Below, piece by piece: positions 27,114 through 37,963 of a stretch of DNA of 64,000 nucleotides. A program made the translations under genes and the position numbers. Positions within the stretch are counted from its first letter, which is position 1. The number at the start of each line of letters is the position of its first letter. Source of the DNA: Paraburkholderia bannensis NBRC 103871 (GTDB lineage: Bacteria > Pseudomonadota > Gammaproteobacteria > Burkholderiales > Burkholderiaceae); assembly GCF_000685015.1 (NCBI RefSeq), contig NZ_BAYA01000004.1, forward strand, positions 248,001-312,000, given 5' to 3'. The notes below the pieces were generated by a model. That model saw only the letters and a list, made by a program, of their open reading frames with translations. It did no database searches and was not told where the DNA came from.

Positions 27114-28091
27114 TTGACCCGCACCGACGCCGCCGCCGTGAACCCGACCGATCCGATCGCCGACTATCTCGACACGCTCGAGCACGTGCGCAGGCTCTCG
27201 GCGCACACGTTGCGCGGCTACGCGCACGAACTCGACGAGCTTAAAAAACTCGCCAACGGCCGGCCGCTCGAAAAGGTGACGCCCGCCGACGTGCGCGGCG
27301 CGGTGGCGCGCGCCCACGCGGGCGGCCTGTCGGCGCGCTCGATTGCGCACCGGCTGTCGGCGTGGCGCGCGTTCTATCGCTGGTTGGCGGGCCGCATCGA
27401 ACTCGATGCGAATCCCGTGGCCGCCGTGCGCGCCCCCAAGCGTGCGAAGACGCTGCCGAAAGCGCTCTCCGTCGACGACGCCACGCGCCTCATGGAGGCG
27501 CCCGTCGCCGCAAGCGACGCCGCGGCAGGCAACCTGGAGACGCTGCGCGACCAGGCAATGCTGGAGCTGTTCTATTCGTCGGGGCTGCGGCTTGCGGAAC
27601 TCGTGGGCCTCGACGTGCGTTATGTGAAACGCGATGGCTACGAATCGGCGGGCTGGTTCAAGCGCGACGCCGCCGAAGTCGAAGTGCACGGCAAGGGCGA
27701 CCGCCATCGCATCGTTCCCGTGGGACGCAAGGCGATCGACGCAATCGACGCCTGGCTCGCGGTGCGCGACGCCTGGGTCAAGCACGACGACGCCCCGCTC
27801 TTTCTGTCTGTGCGCGGCAACCGCATGGCGCCTGGCGTCGTGCGCGAGCGCGTGAAGCGCGCCGCGCTGGTCGCCGGCATTCCGGCGAACGTCCACCCGC
27901 ACGTATTGCGGCACTCGTTCGCCACGCACCTGCTGCAATCGAGCGGCGATCTGCGCGCCGTCCAGGAACTACTTGGCCACGCCAGCATTTCGGCGACGCA
28001 GGTGTATACGTCGCTCGATTTCCAGCATCTCGCGAAGGTGTACGACAACGCGCATCCACGCGCGAAGAAGCGCGACGAGTCAGGCTCATAA
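27114..28091 (+). CDS. xerC: Tyrosine recombinase XerC
   Basis: XerC acts with XerD at dif to resolve chromosome dimers. The protein has 325 residues from TTG at 27114, or 317 from GTG at 27138. The N-terminal SAM-like core-binding domain (about 15-100) is followed by the catalytic domain with R159, K194, H263-x-x-R266, H289 and the nucleophile Y298. Relative to E. coli XerC, short insertions follow SVDDATRLM and flank the region before K194. Position next to dapF and DUF484 supports XerC over XerD. Confidence 0.94.
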   Translation: MTRTDAAAVNPTDPIADYLDTLEHVRRLSAHTLRGYAHELDELKKLANGRPLEKVTPADVRGAVARAHAGGLSARSIAHRLSAWRAFYRWLAGRIELDANPVAAVRAPKRAKTLPKALSVDDATRLMEAPVAASDAAAGNLETLRDQAMLELFYSSGLRLAELVGLDVRYVKRDGYESAGWFKRDAAEVEVHGKGDRHRIVPVGRKAIDAIDAWLAVRDAWVKHDDAPLFLSVRGNRMAPGVVRERVKRAALVAGIPANVHPHVLRHSFATHLLQSSGDLRAVQELLGHASISATQVYTSLDFQHLAKVYDNAHPRAKKRDESGS

Positions 28092-28217
28092 GCCTGCCAG
28101 GCCCGCCAGGCAGCTAAAGCCTCACCGCGCATCCACCGATTTTTTGCGCGTCCGGCGCTTTCACACAGCGTGAGCGAAACCACCGGACGCCGCCGCATCA
28201 CTGGCATCACATCCATC

Positions 28218-29420
28218 ATGAATATCGTCACTCTCAAGCCGTCGAAAGAAAAATCCCTGCTGCGCCGCCATCCGTGGGTCTATGCCAACGCGATCGAGCG
28301 CGTCGACGGCAAGCCCGCGTCCGGCGCCACGGTGATCGTGCGCGCGCACGACGGCCGCTTCCTCGCGCGCGCCGCGTACAGCCCGCATTCGCAGATCCGC
28401 GCGCGCGTCTGGAGCTTCGACGAAAACGAGCCGATCGACCACGCGTTCTTCAAGCGCCGCGTGCAACGCGCGCTCGCGCATCGCCAGGCGATGGTGCACA
28501 ACACGGGCGCGGTGCGCCTGATCTTCGGCGAGGCGGACGGCCTGCCCGGCCTGATCGTCGACTGGTACACGGAAGACGCGCAGAAACCGCGCGGCCAGCT
28601 CGTCTGCCAGTTCATGGCGGCGGGCGTGGAAGCGTGGAAAGAAGCGATCGTGAACGCGCTGACCCAGGCGACGGGTTGCCCGAACGTCTATGAGCGCTCG
28701 GACGTGTCGATCCGCGAAAAGGAAGGGCTCGAACAAGTCACTGGCCTGCTGGCCGGCGACGAGCCGCCCGAAACCCTCATCGCGAGCGAAAACGGCGTGC
28801 GCTACCACGTCGACGTGCGCAAGGGCCACAAGACCGGCTTCTACGTCGACCAGCGCGACAATCGCGCCCTCGTGCAGACCTATGCCGAGGGCCGCGACGT
28901 GCTCAACTGCTTCTGCTACACGGGCGGCTTCTCGCTCGCGGCGATGAAGGGCGGCGCGAAACGCGTGGTCTCGATCGACTCGTCGGGCGAGGCGCTGAAC
29001 ACGGCGCAAAAGAACGTGCAGGCGAACGGCTTCGACGCCGAACGCGCCACGTGGCTCGACGCGGACGCCTTCAAGACGCTGCGCCGCCTGCACGAAGAAG
29101 GCGAGCGTTTCGATCTGGTCGTGCTCGATCCGCCCAAGTTCGCGGCATCGCGCGAGCACGTCGATCGCGCCGCGCGCGCCTATAAGGACATCAACCTCAC
29201 CGGCTTCAAGCTGCTGCGTCCGGGCGGCCTGCTGTTCACGTACTCGTGCTCGGGCGCGATCGACGCGGAGCTGTTCCAGAAGATCGTCGCGGGCGCGGCC
29301 GCCGACGCGAAGGTCGACGCCCGCATCATCAAGCGCCTGGGCGCGGGCGTCGATCACCCGCTGCTCACGGCCTTCCCGGAAGGCGAATACCTCAAGGGCC
29401 TGCTGTTGCAAATCGCCTGA
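28218..29420 (+). CDS. rlmI: 23S rRNA (cytosine-5)-methyltransferase, RlmI family
   Basis: This 400-residue class I SAM-dependent methyltransferase resembles RlmI, which methylates C1962 of 23S rRNA. It has an N-terminal PUA domain (about 1-80; PSKEKSLLRRHPWVYANAI), a SAM-binding motif (FCYTGGFSLAAMKGGA) and a DPPKF motif followed by CSCSGA. The ATG at 28218 (MNIVTLKPS) was preferred over the upstream GTG at 28170 because the PUA domain begins there. Transcribed after xerC. Confidence 0.9.
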   Translation: MNIVTLKPSKEKSLLRRHPWVYANAIERVDGKPASGATVIVRAHDGRFLARAAYSPHSQIRARVWSFDENEPIDHAFFKRRVQRALAHRQAMVHNTGAVRLIFGEADGLPGLIVDWYTEDAQKPRGQLVCQFMAAGVEAWKEAIVNALTQATGCPNVYERSDVSIREKEGLEQVTGLLAGDEPPETLIASENGVRYHVDVRKGHKTGFYVDQRDNRALVQTYAEGRDVLNCFCYTGGFSLAAMKGGAKRVVSIDSSGEALNTAQKNVQANGFDAERATWLDADAFKTLRRLHEEGERFDLVVLDPPKFAASREHVDRAARAYKDINLTGFKLLRPGGLLFTYSCSGAIDAELFQKIVAGAAADAKVDARIIKRLGAGVDHPLLTAFPEGEYLKGLLLQIA

Positions 29421-29534
29421 AGCGGCCTTATCTGCGCGTGATTGACACGAACGCAGCGGCCACGCGATGCGACCCCGTATCAGGGCGATTCCGCGTGTGC
29501 CCTGCGTGCGCGCCGCAGATATGATTCAATAGAT

Positions 29535-29549
29535 AGTTATGTTGTAACA
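29535..29549. promoter_or_regulatory. Zur-box-like operator upstream of the CobW gene
   Basis: AGTTATG-T-TGTAACA matches the proteobacterial Zur consensus TGTTATAnTATAACA at 11 of 14 positions and is largely palindromic (GTTA/TAAC). It ends 67 bp before the CobW GTPase start in an AT-rich patch. Confidence 0.5.
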
Positions 29550-29616
29550 CTGGCGACAGAGCGCGCAGACCGCGCGACGCGCCGCGTCCTCACCCGACAC
29601 TCATCAGGCACAGAGC

Positions 29617-30735
<1,119 letters not shown>

Positions 30736-30783
30736 TGCACCGAATGTGCGACTTGCATCGCGCATAAGTCATTTTTGACGGAT

Positions 30784-30828
30784 AACGCCCGGCTTCAGAT
30801 GAACTGAACGCCGGGCGTTGTCGTTTTT
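30784..30828 (+). terminator. Rho-independent terminator of the CobW gene
   Basis: The long stem AACGCCCGGC-TTCAG/CTGAACGCCGGGCGTT (one bulged G) is followed by GTCGTTTTT, 48 bp after the CobW stop. It separates this gene from dksA. Confidence 0.85.
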
Positions 30829-31365
30829 AGCGGCATTGCAGTGCGCGTAATTCGGTATTTCCGTGCGCTGTGCATCAAATAACGTACCCGACCATCGCTT
30901 TTTCACGATTGGCGCGTTATATTTTCTGGATATCGTACGTAAGACGAACCTCAGACGAAGCCGTCGCGAATGCAGGGATTTCCCGCTTGCGGCGTGAGTT
31001 TGCGGTTCGGTTACAATACGGCCCCACTGGAAGAGAGGCGCTCTCCCCACCACCGGTTTCAAGGCCATTTCCGGCAGATTCCGGCGAGAAACAGAAGTGC
31101 CTCCCCGGCCGCGCATCGCGTCGCAGCGCGCAGCCGGTACGAAATATGCCTCAGAAGCTTCTGAACCACGGTTTCCAGAGGAGTTCGGCCCCGCAGCGGC
31201 GCTCCGGCGTCACGACAATTCACCGTCCGTGCCCGTCGGTGCGCACCTTGGCGCGAAAAAGCGCGCGATAAAACGCGGTTTTGGGTGGTATAGGCCACTG
31301 CGGGCAACACAAAAGTGCAGGCAAGATGTGCCAGTTTTGCCTCACTCATTGAAGAAGCAAGCCAG
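30829..31365. other. Intergenic region before dksA
   Basis: About 540 bp without a convincing gene. It should carry the dksA promoter and a long 5' untranslated region. A TACAAT hexamer at 31012-31017 with a TTGCGG at 30987-30992 (19-bp spacing) is the best sigma-70-like pair I could find; assignment is weak. Confidence 0.4.
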
Positions 31366-31785
31366 ATGACGACGAAACGACTCTTGACCGAAGCCGAAAT
31401 CCTGAAGATGAGCGACAAGGATTACATGAACGAGGATCAGCTCGCCTTCTTCAAGAACCGGCTCGAACAGCTCCAGGCGGAAATCCTCCGCAATGCGGGC
31501 CAGACCACCGAGAATCTGCGCGAAACCGTGATCGTTCCCGATCCGGCCGACCGCGCGACGATCGAAGAAGAGCACGCACTTGAGCTGCGCACGCGTGACC
31601 GCGAGCGCAAGCTGCTCAAGAAGGTGCAGCAATCGATCGCGCGCATCGAATCGGGCGACTATGGCTGGTGCGAGGAAACCGGTGAGCCGATCGGCATTCC
31701 GCGTCTGCTCGCGCGCCCGACCGCTACGCTCTCGCTCGAAGCGCAAGAGCGCCGCGAACTGCGCCAGAAGCTGTTCGGCGACTGA
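31366..31785 (+). CDS. dksA: RNA polymerase-binding transcription factor DksA, Cys-Thr-Ser-Ala type
   Basis: DksA enters the RNA polymerase secondary channel and, with ppGpp, reprograms transcription in starvation. The 139-residue protein keeps the coiled coil with tip aspartates D59 and D62 (DPADRA). The zinc-finger positions, four cysteines in E. coli (114, 117, 135, 138), are here C102, T105, S123 and A126, so zinc binding is not expected. This pattern resembles P. aeruginosa DksA2, which works without zinc. The ATG at 31366 (MTTKRLLTEAEIL) was chosen over an upstream start. A strong terminator follows. Confidence 0.94.
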   Translation: MTTKRLLTEAEILKMSDKDYMNEDQLAFFKNRLEQLQAEILRNAGQTTENLRETVIVPDPADRATIEEEHALELRTRDRERKLLKKVQQSIARIESGDYGWCEETGEPIGIPRLLARPTATLSLEAQERRELRQKLFGD

Positions 31786-31850
31786 CCGGCTGCCGGCTCC
31801 GCCGCCTGTTTCAAGCAGGCGCGAGCTGGATCGAATGCCTTCTCGAAGAA

Positions 31851-31876
31851 GCGCACGGAGTTCCGTGCGCTTTTTT
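31851..31876 (+). terminator. Rho-independent terminator of dksA
   Basis: An 8-bp stem GCGCACGG/CCGTGCGC with a 4-nt loop is followed by six T, about 65 bp after the dksA stop. Confidence 0.9.
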
Positions 31877-31970
31877 ATTTGCGCGACCTTATCTGTACGA
31901 CGCACGTGCGCAGATCTTTCGCCCGCTCTGCACTGCCCCCGCCTTTATCTCGCTTTCTGCGCCGCGAGCC

Positions 31971-31995
31971 CTTGAACTGCCCGCTGCCGCCCTAA
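31971..31995 (+). promoter_or_regulatory. Sigma-32-like heat-shock promoter of hslVU
   Basis: CTTGAA (31971-31976) and CCCTAA (31990-31995) are separated by 13 bp, close to the sigma-32 pattern CTTGAA-N12-14-CCCCAT. It lies about 170 bp upstream of hslV, a classical heat-shock operon. Confidence 0.55.
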
Positions 31996-32164
31996 ACTTC
32001 TACCGACACGCCCGCTCGCGCGCCCAGGCGCTGCCGCCTTCCGGCAGCGATTCAACCTCCAGGCACGCGCGGCGCGTACCGAATCCCGATGGCGCGGCAC
32101 GGCGGCACGAACCACGCCAGTCCGCGCCAGTCTCTACCTGGCATCAACGGTAAAAGGAACGCAC

Positions 32165-32701
32165 ATGGAGCAATTTCACGGCACGACGATCGTATCCGTG
32201 CGGCGCGGCGACAAGGTCGCCCTCGGCGGCGACGGCCAGGTCACCCTCGGCAACATCGTCATGAAGGGCGGCGCAAAGAAAGTGCGGCGCATTTACGGCG
32301 GCAAGGTCATGGTCGGCTTCGCCGGCGGCACCGCCGACGCGTTCTCGCTGCTCGACCGCTTCGAAGCCAAGCTCGAAAAGCATCAGGGCAATCTCACGCG
32401 CGCAGCCGTCGAGCTCGCCAAGGACTGGCGCACCGACCGCATGCTGCGCCGTCTCGAAGCCATGCTGATCGCCGCCGACGCCACCACCACCCTCGTCATC
32501 ACCGGTAACGGCGACGTGCTCGATCCCGAAGGCGGGATCTGCGCGATCGGCTCGGGCGGTTCGTACGCGCAGGCCGCGGCCAAGGCGCTTGTCGACAACA
32601 CCGACCTCTCGCCGCGCGAGATCGTCGAAAAGGCGCTCGAAATCGCGGGCGACATGTGTATCTATACGAATCACAACCGCGTGATCGAAACCATCGAGTA
32701 A
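32165..32701 (+). CDS. hslV: ATP-dependent protease proteolytic subunit HslV
   Basis: HslV (ClpQ) is the threonine protease of the HslVU complex, forming two hexameric rings that degrade misfolded and regulatory proteins. The 178-residue protein is full length; the mature N-terminal threonine is expected after removal of MEQFHG, giving [10 protein letters not shown]. The family motif [17 protein letters not shown] is intact. It is 24 bp upstream of hslU and preceded by a sigma-32-like promoter. Confidence 0.97.
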   Translation: MEQFHGTTIVSVRRGDKVALGGDGQVTLGNIVMKGGAKKVRRIYGGKVMVGFAGGTADAFSLLDRFEAKLEKHQGNLTRAAVELAKDWRTDRMLRRLEAMLIAADATTTLVITGNGDVLDPEGGICAIGSGGSYAQAAAKALVDNTDLSPREIVEKALEIAGDMCIYTNHNRVIETIE

Positions 32702-32725
32702 CCCCCAGGACGACAAGGAATCACG

Positions 32726-34075
32726 ATGAGCACCATGACTCCCGCCGAGATCGTCTCGGAACTCGACAAGCACATCATCGGCCAGGCGAAGGCCAAGAAA
32801 GCCGTGGCCGTCGCGCTGCGCAACCGCTGGCGCCGTCAGCAGGTCGCCGAGCCGCTGCGCCAGGAAATCACGCCGAAGAACATTCTCATGATCGGGCCGA
32901 CGGGCGTCGGCAAGACCGAAATCGCGCGCCGTCTGGCCAAGCTCGCCGACGCGCCGTTCATCAAGATCGAAGCGACCAAGTTCACCGAAGTGGGCTACGT
33001 GGGCCGTGACGTCGACAGCATCGTGCGCGACCTCATCGAAATTTCGGTGAAGCAGACGCGCGAAACGGAAATGCGCAAGGTGCGCAGCAAGGCCACCGAC
33101 CAGGCCGAAGACCGCATCCTCGACATCCTGCTGCCGAGCGCACGTCCGGTGGGCTTCAATGCCGCCTCGGAAACCGCACCGGCCGACGGCGACAACGCCA
33201 CGCGCCAGACCTTCCGCAAGCGCCTGCGCGAAGGCCAGCTCGACGACAAGGAAATCGAGCTCGACGTTGAAATGCCGCAGTCGGGCATGGACATCATGGG
33301 GCCGCCGGGCATGGAAGACATGACCGAGCAGATCCGTTCGATGTTCGCCAATCTGGGCGGCGGCAAGAAGACGCGCCGCAAGGTGAAGGTCAAGGAAGCG
33401 CTCAAGCTCCTCACGGACGAAGAAGCATCGAAGATGCTCAACGACGAAGAGGTCAAGCAGAAGGCCGTGCAGAACGTCGAGCAGAACGGCATTGTGTTCC
33501 TCGACGAAATCGACAAGATCGCTTCGCGCAACAACGAAGGCGCGGGTGGCGGCGAAGTCTCGCGTCAAGGCGTGCAGCGCGACCTGCTGCCGCTCGTTGA
33601 GGGCACCACCATCAACACGAAGTACGGGATGATCAAGACCGATCACATCCTGTTCATCGCGAGCGGTGCGTTCCATCTGGCCAAGCCGAGTGATTTGATC
33701 CCCGAACTGCAAGGCCGTTTCCCGATCCGCGTCGAACTCGAATCGCTGTCCGTGAAGGACTTCGAAGCGATTCTGGTCGCCACCGATGCGAGCCTCGTGA
33801 AGCAGTATCAGGCCCTGCTCGCGACCGAAGACGTGCAGCTCGATTTCGCCGAGGACGGGATTCGCCGCCTCGCGGAAATCGCATTCTCGGTCAACGAGAA
33901 GACCGAGAACATCGGTGCGCGCCGTCTCTACACGGTCATCGAAAAGCTGCTCGAAGACGTGTCGTTCGCCGCGGGCAATCACGCGGGCCAGAGCGTGACC
34001 GTCGATGCAGCTTATGTCGACAAGGCGCTCGGCGAAGTCTCGCAGGACGAGGATCTGTCGCGCTACGTGCTGTAA
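32726..34075 (+). CDS. hslU: ATP-dependent protease ATPase subunit HslU
   Basis: HslU (ClpY) is the AAA+ unfoldase of HslVU, feeding substrates into HslV. The 449-residue protein has Walker A GPTGVGKT (57-64), a central I-domain (about 110-240) and Walker [11 protein letters not shown], and ends SRYVL, the C-terminal tail that docks into HslV. Transcribed together with hslV; a strong bidirectional terminator follows. Confidence 0.97.
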   Translation: MSTMTPAEIVSELDKHIIGQAKAKKAVAVALRNRWRRQQVAEPLRQEITPKNILMIGPTGVGKTEIARRLAKLADAPFIKIEATKFTEVGYVGRDVDSIVRDLIEISVKQTRETEMRKVRSKATDQAEDRILDILLPSARPVGFNAASETAPADGDNATRQTFRKRLREGQLDDKEIELDVEMPQSGMDIMGPPGMEDMTEQIRSMFANLGGGKKTRRKVKVKEALKLLTDEEASKMLNDEEVKQKAVQNVEQNGIVFLDEIDKIASRNNEGAGGGEVSRQGVQRDLLPLVEGTTINTKYGMIKTDHILFIASGAFHLAKPSDLIPELQGRFPIRVELESLSVKDFEAILVATDASLVKQYQALLATEDVQLDFAEDGIRRLAEIAFSVNEKTENIGARRLYTVIEKLLEDVSFAAGNHAGQSVTVDAAYVDKALGEVSQDEDLSRYVL

Positions 34076-34120
34076 GTACGCGCTGCGGCTCTTGCTGCAG
34101 ATCTCGCTGTGCAAACAAAA

Positions 34121-34146
34121 AGCCCTGCATTTGCAGGGCTTTTTTC
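34121..34146. terminator. Rho-independent terminator, bidirectional (hslVU and regBA)
   Basis: The stem AGCCCTGCA/TGCAGGGCT is followed by T6 on the plus strand and preceded by AACAAAA, giving TTTTGTT on the minus strand. It lies between the hslU stop and the facing response-regulator stop. Confidence 0.9.
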
Positions 34147-34170
34147 ATTGTGGCGCCGGTTCGAACGCGC

Positions 34171-34713
34171 TTACTGCTTGACCGGACGCTTCGCGAGCTT
34201 GCGCTGCAACGTGCGCCGATGCATGTTGAGCGCGCGCGCCGTGGCGGAGATATTGCCGCCGTGCTCGGACAGCACGCGCTGGATATGCTCCCATTCGAGA
34301 CGCGCAACCGACAGCGGCGCGGGGTGCTCGATGGCGGCTTCGGCCTGCAGCGTGCTCGCGTCGCCTTGCAGCGAGGTGAGGATCATTTCGACGTTGGCAG
34401 GCTTGGCAAGGTAGTTGTCCGCGCCGTCCTTGACCGCTTGCACAGCAGTCGCGATGCTCGCGTAGCCGGTAAGCACGAGCATGCGTGCGTCGGGTTGCAG
34501 ATCGCGCAGCGGCGCGATCAGCGTAAGGCCTGAGTCGTTGCCCAGATGCAGGTCGACCGTGATCTGCCCGAACTTCTGCTGGTTCGCGAAGCGGATCGCT
34601 TCGTCGGCGTTGTGCGCCTGCTGCACCTGGTAACCGCGCCGCGTCAGACCGCGCGCGAGGATGTCGGAGAAGACTTCGTCGTCGTCGATCACCAGAAAAT
34701 TCATATCGCTCAT
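34171..34713 (-). CDS. regA: Response regulator, RegA/PrrA/RoxR family
   Basis: This 180-residue response regulator has a receiver domain with acidic pocket D11/D12, phospho-acceptor D54, T82 and K104, and a C-terminal Fis-type helix-turn-helix (about 140-175; GGNISATARALNMHRRTLQRK). RegA-family proteins switch energy metabolism in response to redox state. The ATG at 34713 follows GGAGAAAG; an upstream frame start was rejected. It lies downstream of its cognate RegB-like kinase in the same operon. Confidence 0.9.
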   Translation of the reverse strand: MSDMNFLVIDDDEVFSDILARGLTRRGYQVQQAHNADEAIRFANQQKFGQITVDLHLGNDSGLTLIAPLRDLQPDARMLVLTGYASIATAVQAVKDGADNYLAKPANVEMILTSLQGDASTLQAEAAIEHPAPLSVARLEWEHIQRVLSEHGGNISATARALNMHRRTLQRKLAKRPVKQ

Positions 34714-34818
34714 GCCACTTTCTCCGTGTTGCACCGATGTTCCGTTACGATCAGGCCGCTACGCCGCGCCGGTCTTGCCGCGCCTGCGTCGTGTCGACCG
34801 CTTGCCTGATCCCGTGTT

Positions 34819-36171
34819 CTAAAGCGCCGCTGCCGCGCCGTTGCGCGAACCAGCGGCCGGGTTCGCCTCGCCCACCTGCCCTTCGGTCACCGGCACGCGC
34901 AACACCGCGCGCGTGCCGCGTGTCTTGCGCGAGCGGCTCACGCTGCCTTCGAGGCTCGCCGTACCTTTCGCGCCTTGCGCCGGGGCATCGGCGAGATCGA
35001 TCGATCCGCCCAGACGCGCCGCCGACGAGAACGCCAGGTACAGCCCCACGCCATGACCGCCCTGCGTACTGTCCACAGGCGCCGCGCCCAGCGATGCGCG
35101 CAACGACGGCGGAATGCCCGGCCCCGCGTCGCAAACTTCGAAATCGATATACCCTGGCAGCGGCGTGGCGCGCAGCGTCACAAAGTCGCGGCTCGCGCGC
35201 GCGGCGTTATCGAGCAGGATGGTGAGGATCTGCCCGACGGCCACCGTATCGTCGAGGCTCAGGTGCTCGGGCGCATTGCCAAGCAGTTCGAAATTGACGT
35301 GCGGGTGGCGCAGGCGCCACTGCTCGACGAACGGCCCGAGCCATTCGCCCACCACCTGCCGGCTGCCCGTGGACGACGCGCGGCTGCGCAGGCGCGCAAG
35401 CGCAGACGTGCAAAGCGTGATCTGCTTGTCGAGCAATTCGAGGTCGGCGGAATACGGCGCGAGGCCCTTGTCGCTGCGGGCGATGTCGCGCAGTTCCTCG
35501 GTAAGCATGGCGATGCTGGACAGCGGCGTGCCGATCTCATGCGCGACCGTGGCCGCCTGCACGCCGAGCGCCACGGCGCGTTCGTCGCGCAACAGGCGCT
35601 GCTGCGCGTCGGCGAGCGCGCTCTCGCGCTCGCGCAGTGCGCGCGACATACGCGCCACGAACCACACGATCAGCGCCACGCTCACCATGAAGTTCACCCA
35701 CATGCCCGCGCGGTAGTAGTCGAACAGGTTGGCGGGATTGTCGAGATTGAGCGGGACGTTGTCGAAGCCCAGCAACACATAGCAAACTACCGCGAAGCAC
35801 GCGAGCCACGCCGTGAGATACCACGGCAGCACGGCGGCCGCGATGGCGAGCGACGGCAGATAGAGCGAAACGAATGGATTGGTCGTGCCGCCCGAGAGGA
35901 ACAGCAACGCGGAGAGCGCGCCCAGATCGACCCATAGTTGACCGAACAGTTCGAGATCGGATTCGGGGCGATCCTGCGTGACGCGCAACCACGTGACGCC
36001 GTTGAACGCCACTTCGAGGGCGATCACGAACAACATGGCGGGCAGCGGCAATTGCACGCCGAAGAAGAATTGCACGAACGCAATCGTGCACAGCTGGCCA
36101 ATGATGGCGAGGCTGCGCAGCCAGAACACATGGCTTAGATTGACGCGGGCACTGACAGTTATGCGATGCAT
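34819..36171 (-). CDS. regB: Redox-sensing histidine kinase, RegB/PrrB/RoxS family
   Basis: This 450-residue membrane histidine kinase has about six N-terminal helices (to about 175), then a dimerisation domain with phospho-acceptor H211 (VAHEIGTPL) and an HATPase domain ending near 430. Two RegB hallmarks are kept: the quinone-sensing heptapeptide GGTTNPF (94-100), and a cysteine (C254, ITLCTSALARL) aligned with the redox-active Cys of Rhodobacter RegB. It probably responds to quinone redox state and oxygen. The regA-like gene follows after about 105 bp. Confidence 0.9.
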   Translation of the reverse strand: MHRITVSARVNLSHVFWLRSLAIIGQLCTIAFVQFFFGVQLPLPAMLFVIALEVAFNGVTWLRVTQDRPESDLELFGQLWVDLGALSALLFLSGGTTNPFVSLYLPSLAIAAAVLPWYLTAWLACFAVVCYVLLGFDNVPLNLDNPANLFDYYRAGMWVNFMVSVALIVWFVARMSRALRERESALADAQQRLLRDERAVALGVQAATVAHEIGTPLSSIAMLTEELRDIARSDKGLAPYSADLELLDKQITLCTSALARLRSRASSTGSRQVVGEWLGPFVEQWRLRHPHVNFELLGNAPEHLSLDDTVAVGQILTILLDNAARASRDFVTLRATPLPGYIDFEVCDAGPGIPPSLRASLGAAPVDSTQGGHGVGLYLAFSSAARLGGSIDLADAPAQGAKGTASLEGSVSRSRKTRGTRAVLRVPVTEGQVGEANPAAGSRNGAAAAL

Positions 36172-36287
36172 GGTGTCAGTTTACCTGTTCGGACTTGTCT
36201 TATTCATTGTCTCGAAAAGCTCTGTTCCAATATCTGACATACGCCGACAGCACAACTGGCGACCATTTCTGACAAGGCTGGCAGCAG

Positions 36288-37940
36288 ATGACTTCCGTTA
36301 AGCCACTTACGGGCAATAAGTCCGATCCCGCGCAGAAGACGCGCGCGCTCTTTCTCGATTTCGTCGATGCTGCCTGCGGCGATATGTCGTCGCTGAATGC
36401 CGTGGCGAACGCCACGCGCACCACGCTGAGCGAACTCGACGACGACGCGCTGATGATCACCGCCGCGCGCGCCGGCCAGCCTGAGTACGCACAGGAAGCC
36501 GTCCGGCTTTGCGCCGCCGTCGCGCGGCTCTCGCCGCAACGCGTCGCCGCGTGGTTTGCGACAGGCCTCGCGCTGCAACTGGCGAATCGCCACGCCGACG
36601 CCGTAGCACCTTACCGCCACGCGCTCGCAATCGATCGAACGTTTCCAAATCTGCGCAACAATCTTGCGACAGCCTTGATGTACGTCAAATCAAACGACGA
36701 TGAAGTCGCAGCGCTGCTTGCGGAATGCGTCGAGGCCGATCCCGACGACGCTAACGCATGGATCAATCTAGGCCGCCTGCGCGCCACAGAAACCGATATC
36801 ACACGCCCAATCGAAGCCTCCAGGCGAGCCGTCGCACTCGCGCCGCATAGTTCGCTCGCCCTGAACAACTACGCGATGGCCTGCAAGGAAGCCCAGCAGT
36901 GGGACGAAGCCGAGCGCGCGGCCTCCGCCGCCTGCCAGTATGCCCCTAACGACGCCTCGGTACGCGTGAACCTGTCGATGACGCGGCTCGTACGCGGCAA
37001 CTTCGCGCAAGGCTGGGCCGATCATGAGTTGCGCTGGCAAGGGTCGAGCGAACTTGCGGCGGGCCGCCCCGTGTTTCCCAGGCCCGAATGGCGCGGCGAG
37101 CCGCTCGCGGGCCGCACGCTGCTGGTCTGGGGCGAACAGGGCATGGGCGACCTGCTGCAATTCAGCCGCTATATTCCGATGCTCGCAGAACGCGTGCACC
37201 GCGAAGGCGGCAAGCTCGTGTGGAATTCGTTTCCGCAGATGGGCGCGCTGCTCGCGCGCAGCATGCACGGCCACTACGATCTGTACACGGCCGGCGGCCC
37301 GGTCGAGGCGCTGCCGCCCTTCGACTGCGAGATTTCGCTGGTGAGCCTGCCCTGCCTCTTCGGCACCGCTGAGGACACCATTCCCGGCCCGGTGCGCTAC
37401 CTGAGCTCCGATCCGGCGGCCGCCGCGCACTGGCGCGAGCGTCTGTCCGGTGAAACGCGCCTCAAGGTCGGGCTGACCTGGACGGGCAGCCTCACGCACA
37501 AGCGCAATCCGTTCCGGCGCGTCGGACTCGAACGGCTGGCGCAGCATTTCGGCGGCATCGACAACGTGGCGTTCTACTCGCTGCAACCGGGAGCCCAGGC
37601 CGATATCGACGCCGCGCGCAACGCAGGTTTCGAGGTGATCGACACCACCAGCGAGTGGAAAAACTTCGACGACACCGCCGCCTTTATCGATGCGCTCGAC
37701 CTGGTGATTTCGGTCTGCACGTCGGCAGCGCATCTGGCGGGCGCGCTCGGCCAGCGTTCGTGGGTGCTGCTCGACGTGAATCCGCACTGGGTCTGGCTGC
37801 TGGATCGCCGCGACAGCCCGTGGTATCCGAACACCACGCTGTATCGTCAGGAGCATTTCCGGCAGTGGGATCCGGTGCTCGAAGCAATGAGCGCCGATCT
37901 GGCGAAGCTCGCCGCCGCGCATCGGGCAAAGCAGGCTTGA
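36288..37940 (+). CDS. TPR protein with glycosyltransferase-family-9-like C-terminal domain
   Basis: This 550-residue protein has N-terminal tetratricopeptide repeats (about 75-260) and a C-terminal glycosyltransferase-like region (about 270-540; WGEQGMGDLLQFSRY near its start, VWLLDRRDSPWYP near its end). Such TPR-GT fusions occur near flagellar, glycan or surface-polysaccharide genes and may glycosylate proteins or lipids, but the substrate is unknown. Codon use near 36640-36880 is less GC-rich than its neighbours. It is divergent from the regBA operon. Confidence 0.75.
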   Translation: MTSVKPLTGNKSDPAQKTRALFLDFVDAACGDMSSLNAVANATRTTLSELDDDALMITAARAGQPEYAQEAVRLCAAVARLSPQRVAAWFATGLALQLANRHADAVAPYRHALAIDRTFPNLRNNLATALMYVKSNDDEVAALLAECVEADPDDANAWINLGRLRATETDITRPIEASRRAVALAPHSSLALNNYAMACKEAQQWDEAERAASAACQYAPNDASVRVNLSMTRLVRGNFAQGWADHELRWQGSSELAAGRPVFPRPEWRGEPLAGRTLLVWGEQGMGDLLQFSRYIPMLAERVHREGGKLVWNSFPQMGALLARSMHGHYDLYTAGGPVEALPPFDCEISLVSLPCLFGTAEDTIPGPVRYLSSDPAAAAHWRERLSGETRLKVGLTWTGSLTHKRNPFRRVGLERLAQHFGGIDNVAFYSLQPGAQADIDAARNAGFEVIDTTSEWKNFDDTAAFIDALDLVISVCTSAAHLAGALGQRSWVLLDVNPHWVWLLDRRDSPWYPNTTLYRQEHFRQWDPVLEAMSADLAKLAAAHRAKQA

Positions 37941-37963
37941 GCCGCGCCCTGGCGGCGTGCGGG

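Noticed and set aside
32144..34114. 656-codon open frame antisense to hslVU
   Set aside because: It covers two highly conserved genes on the other strand and shows no domain.
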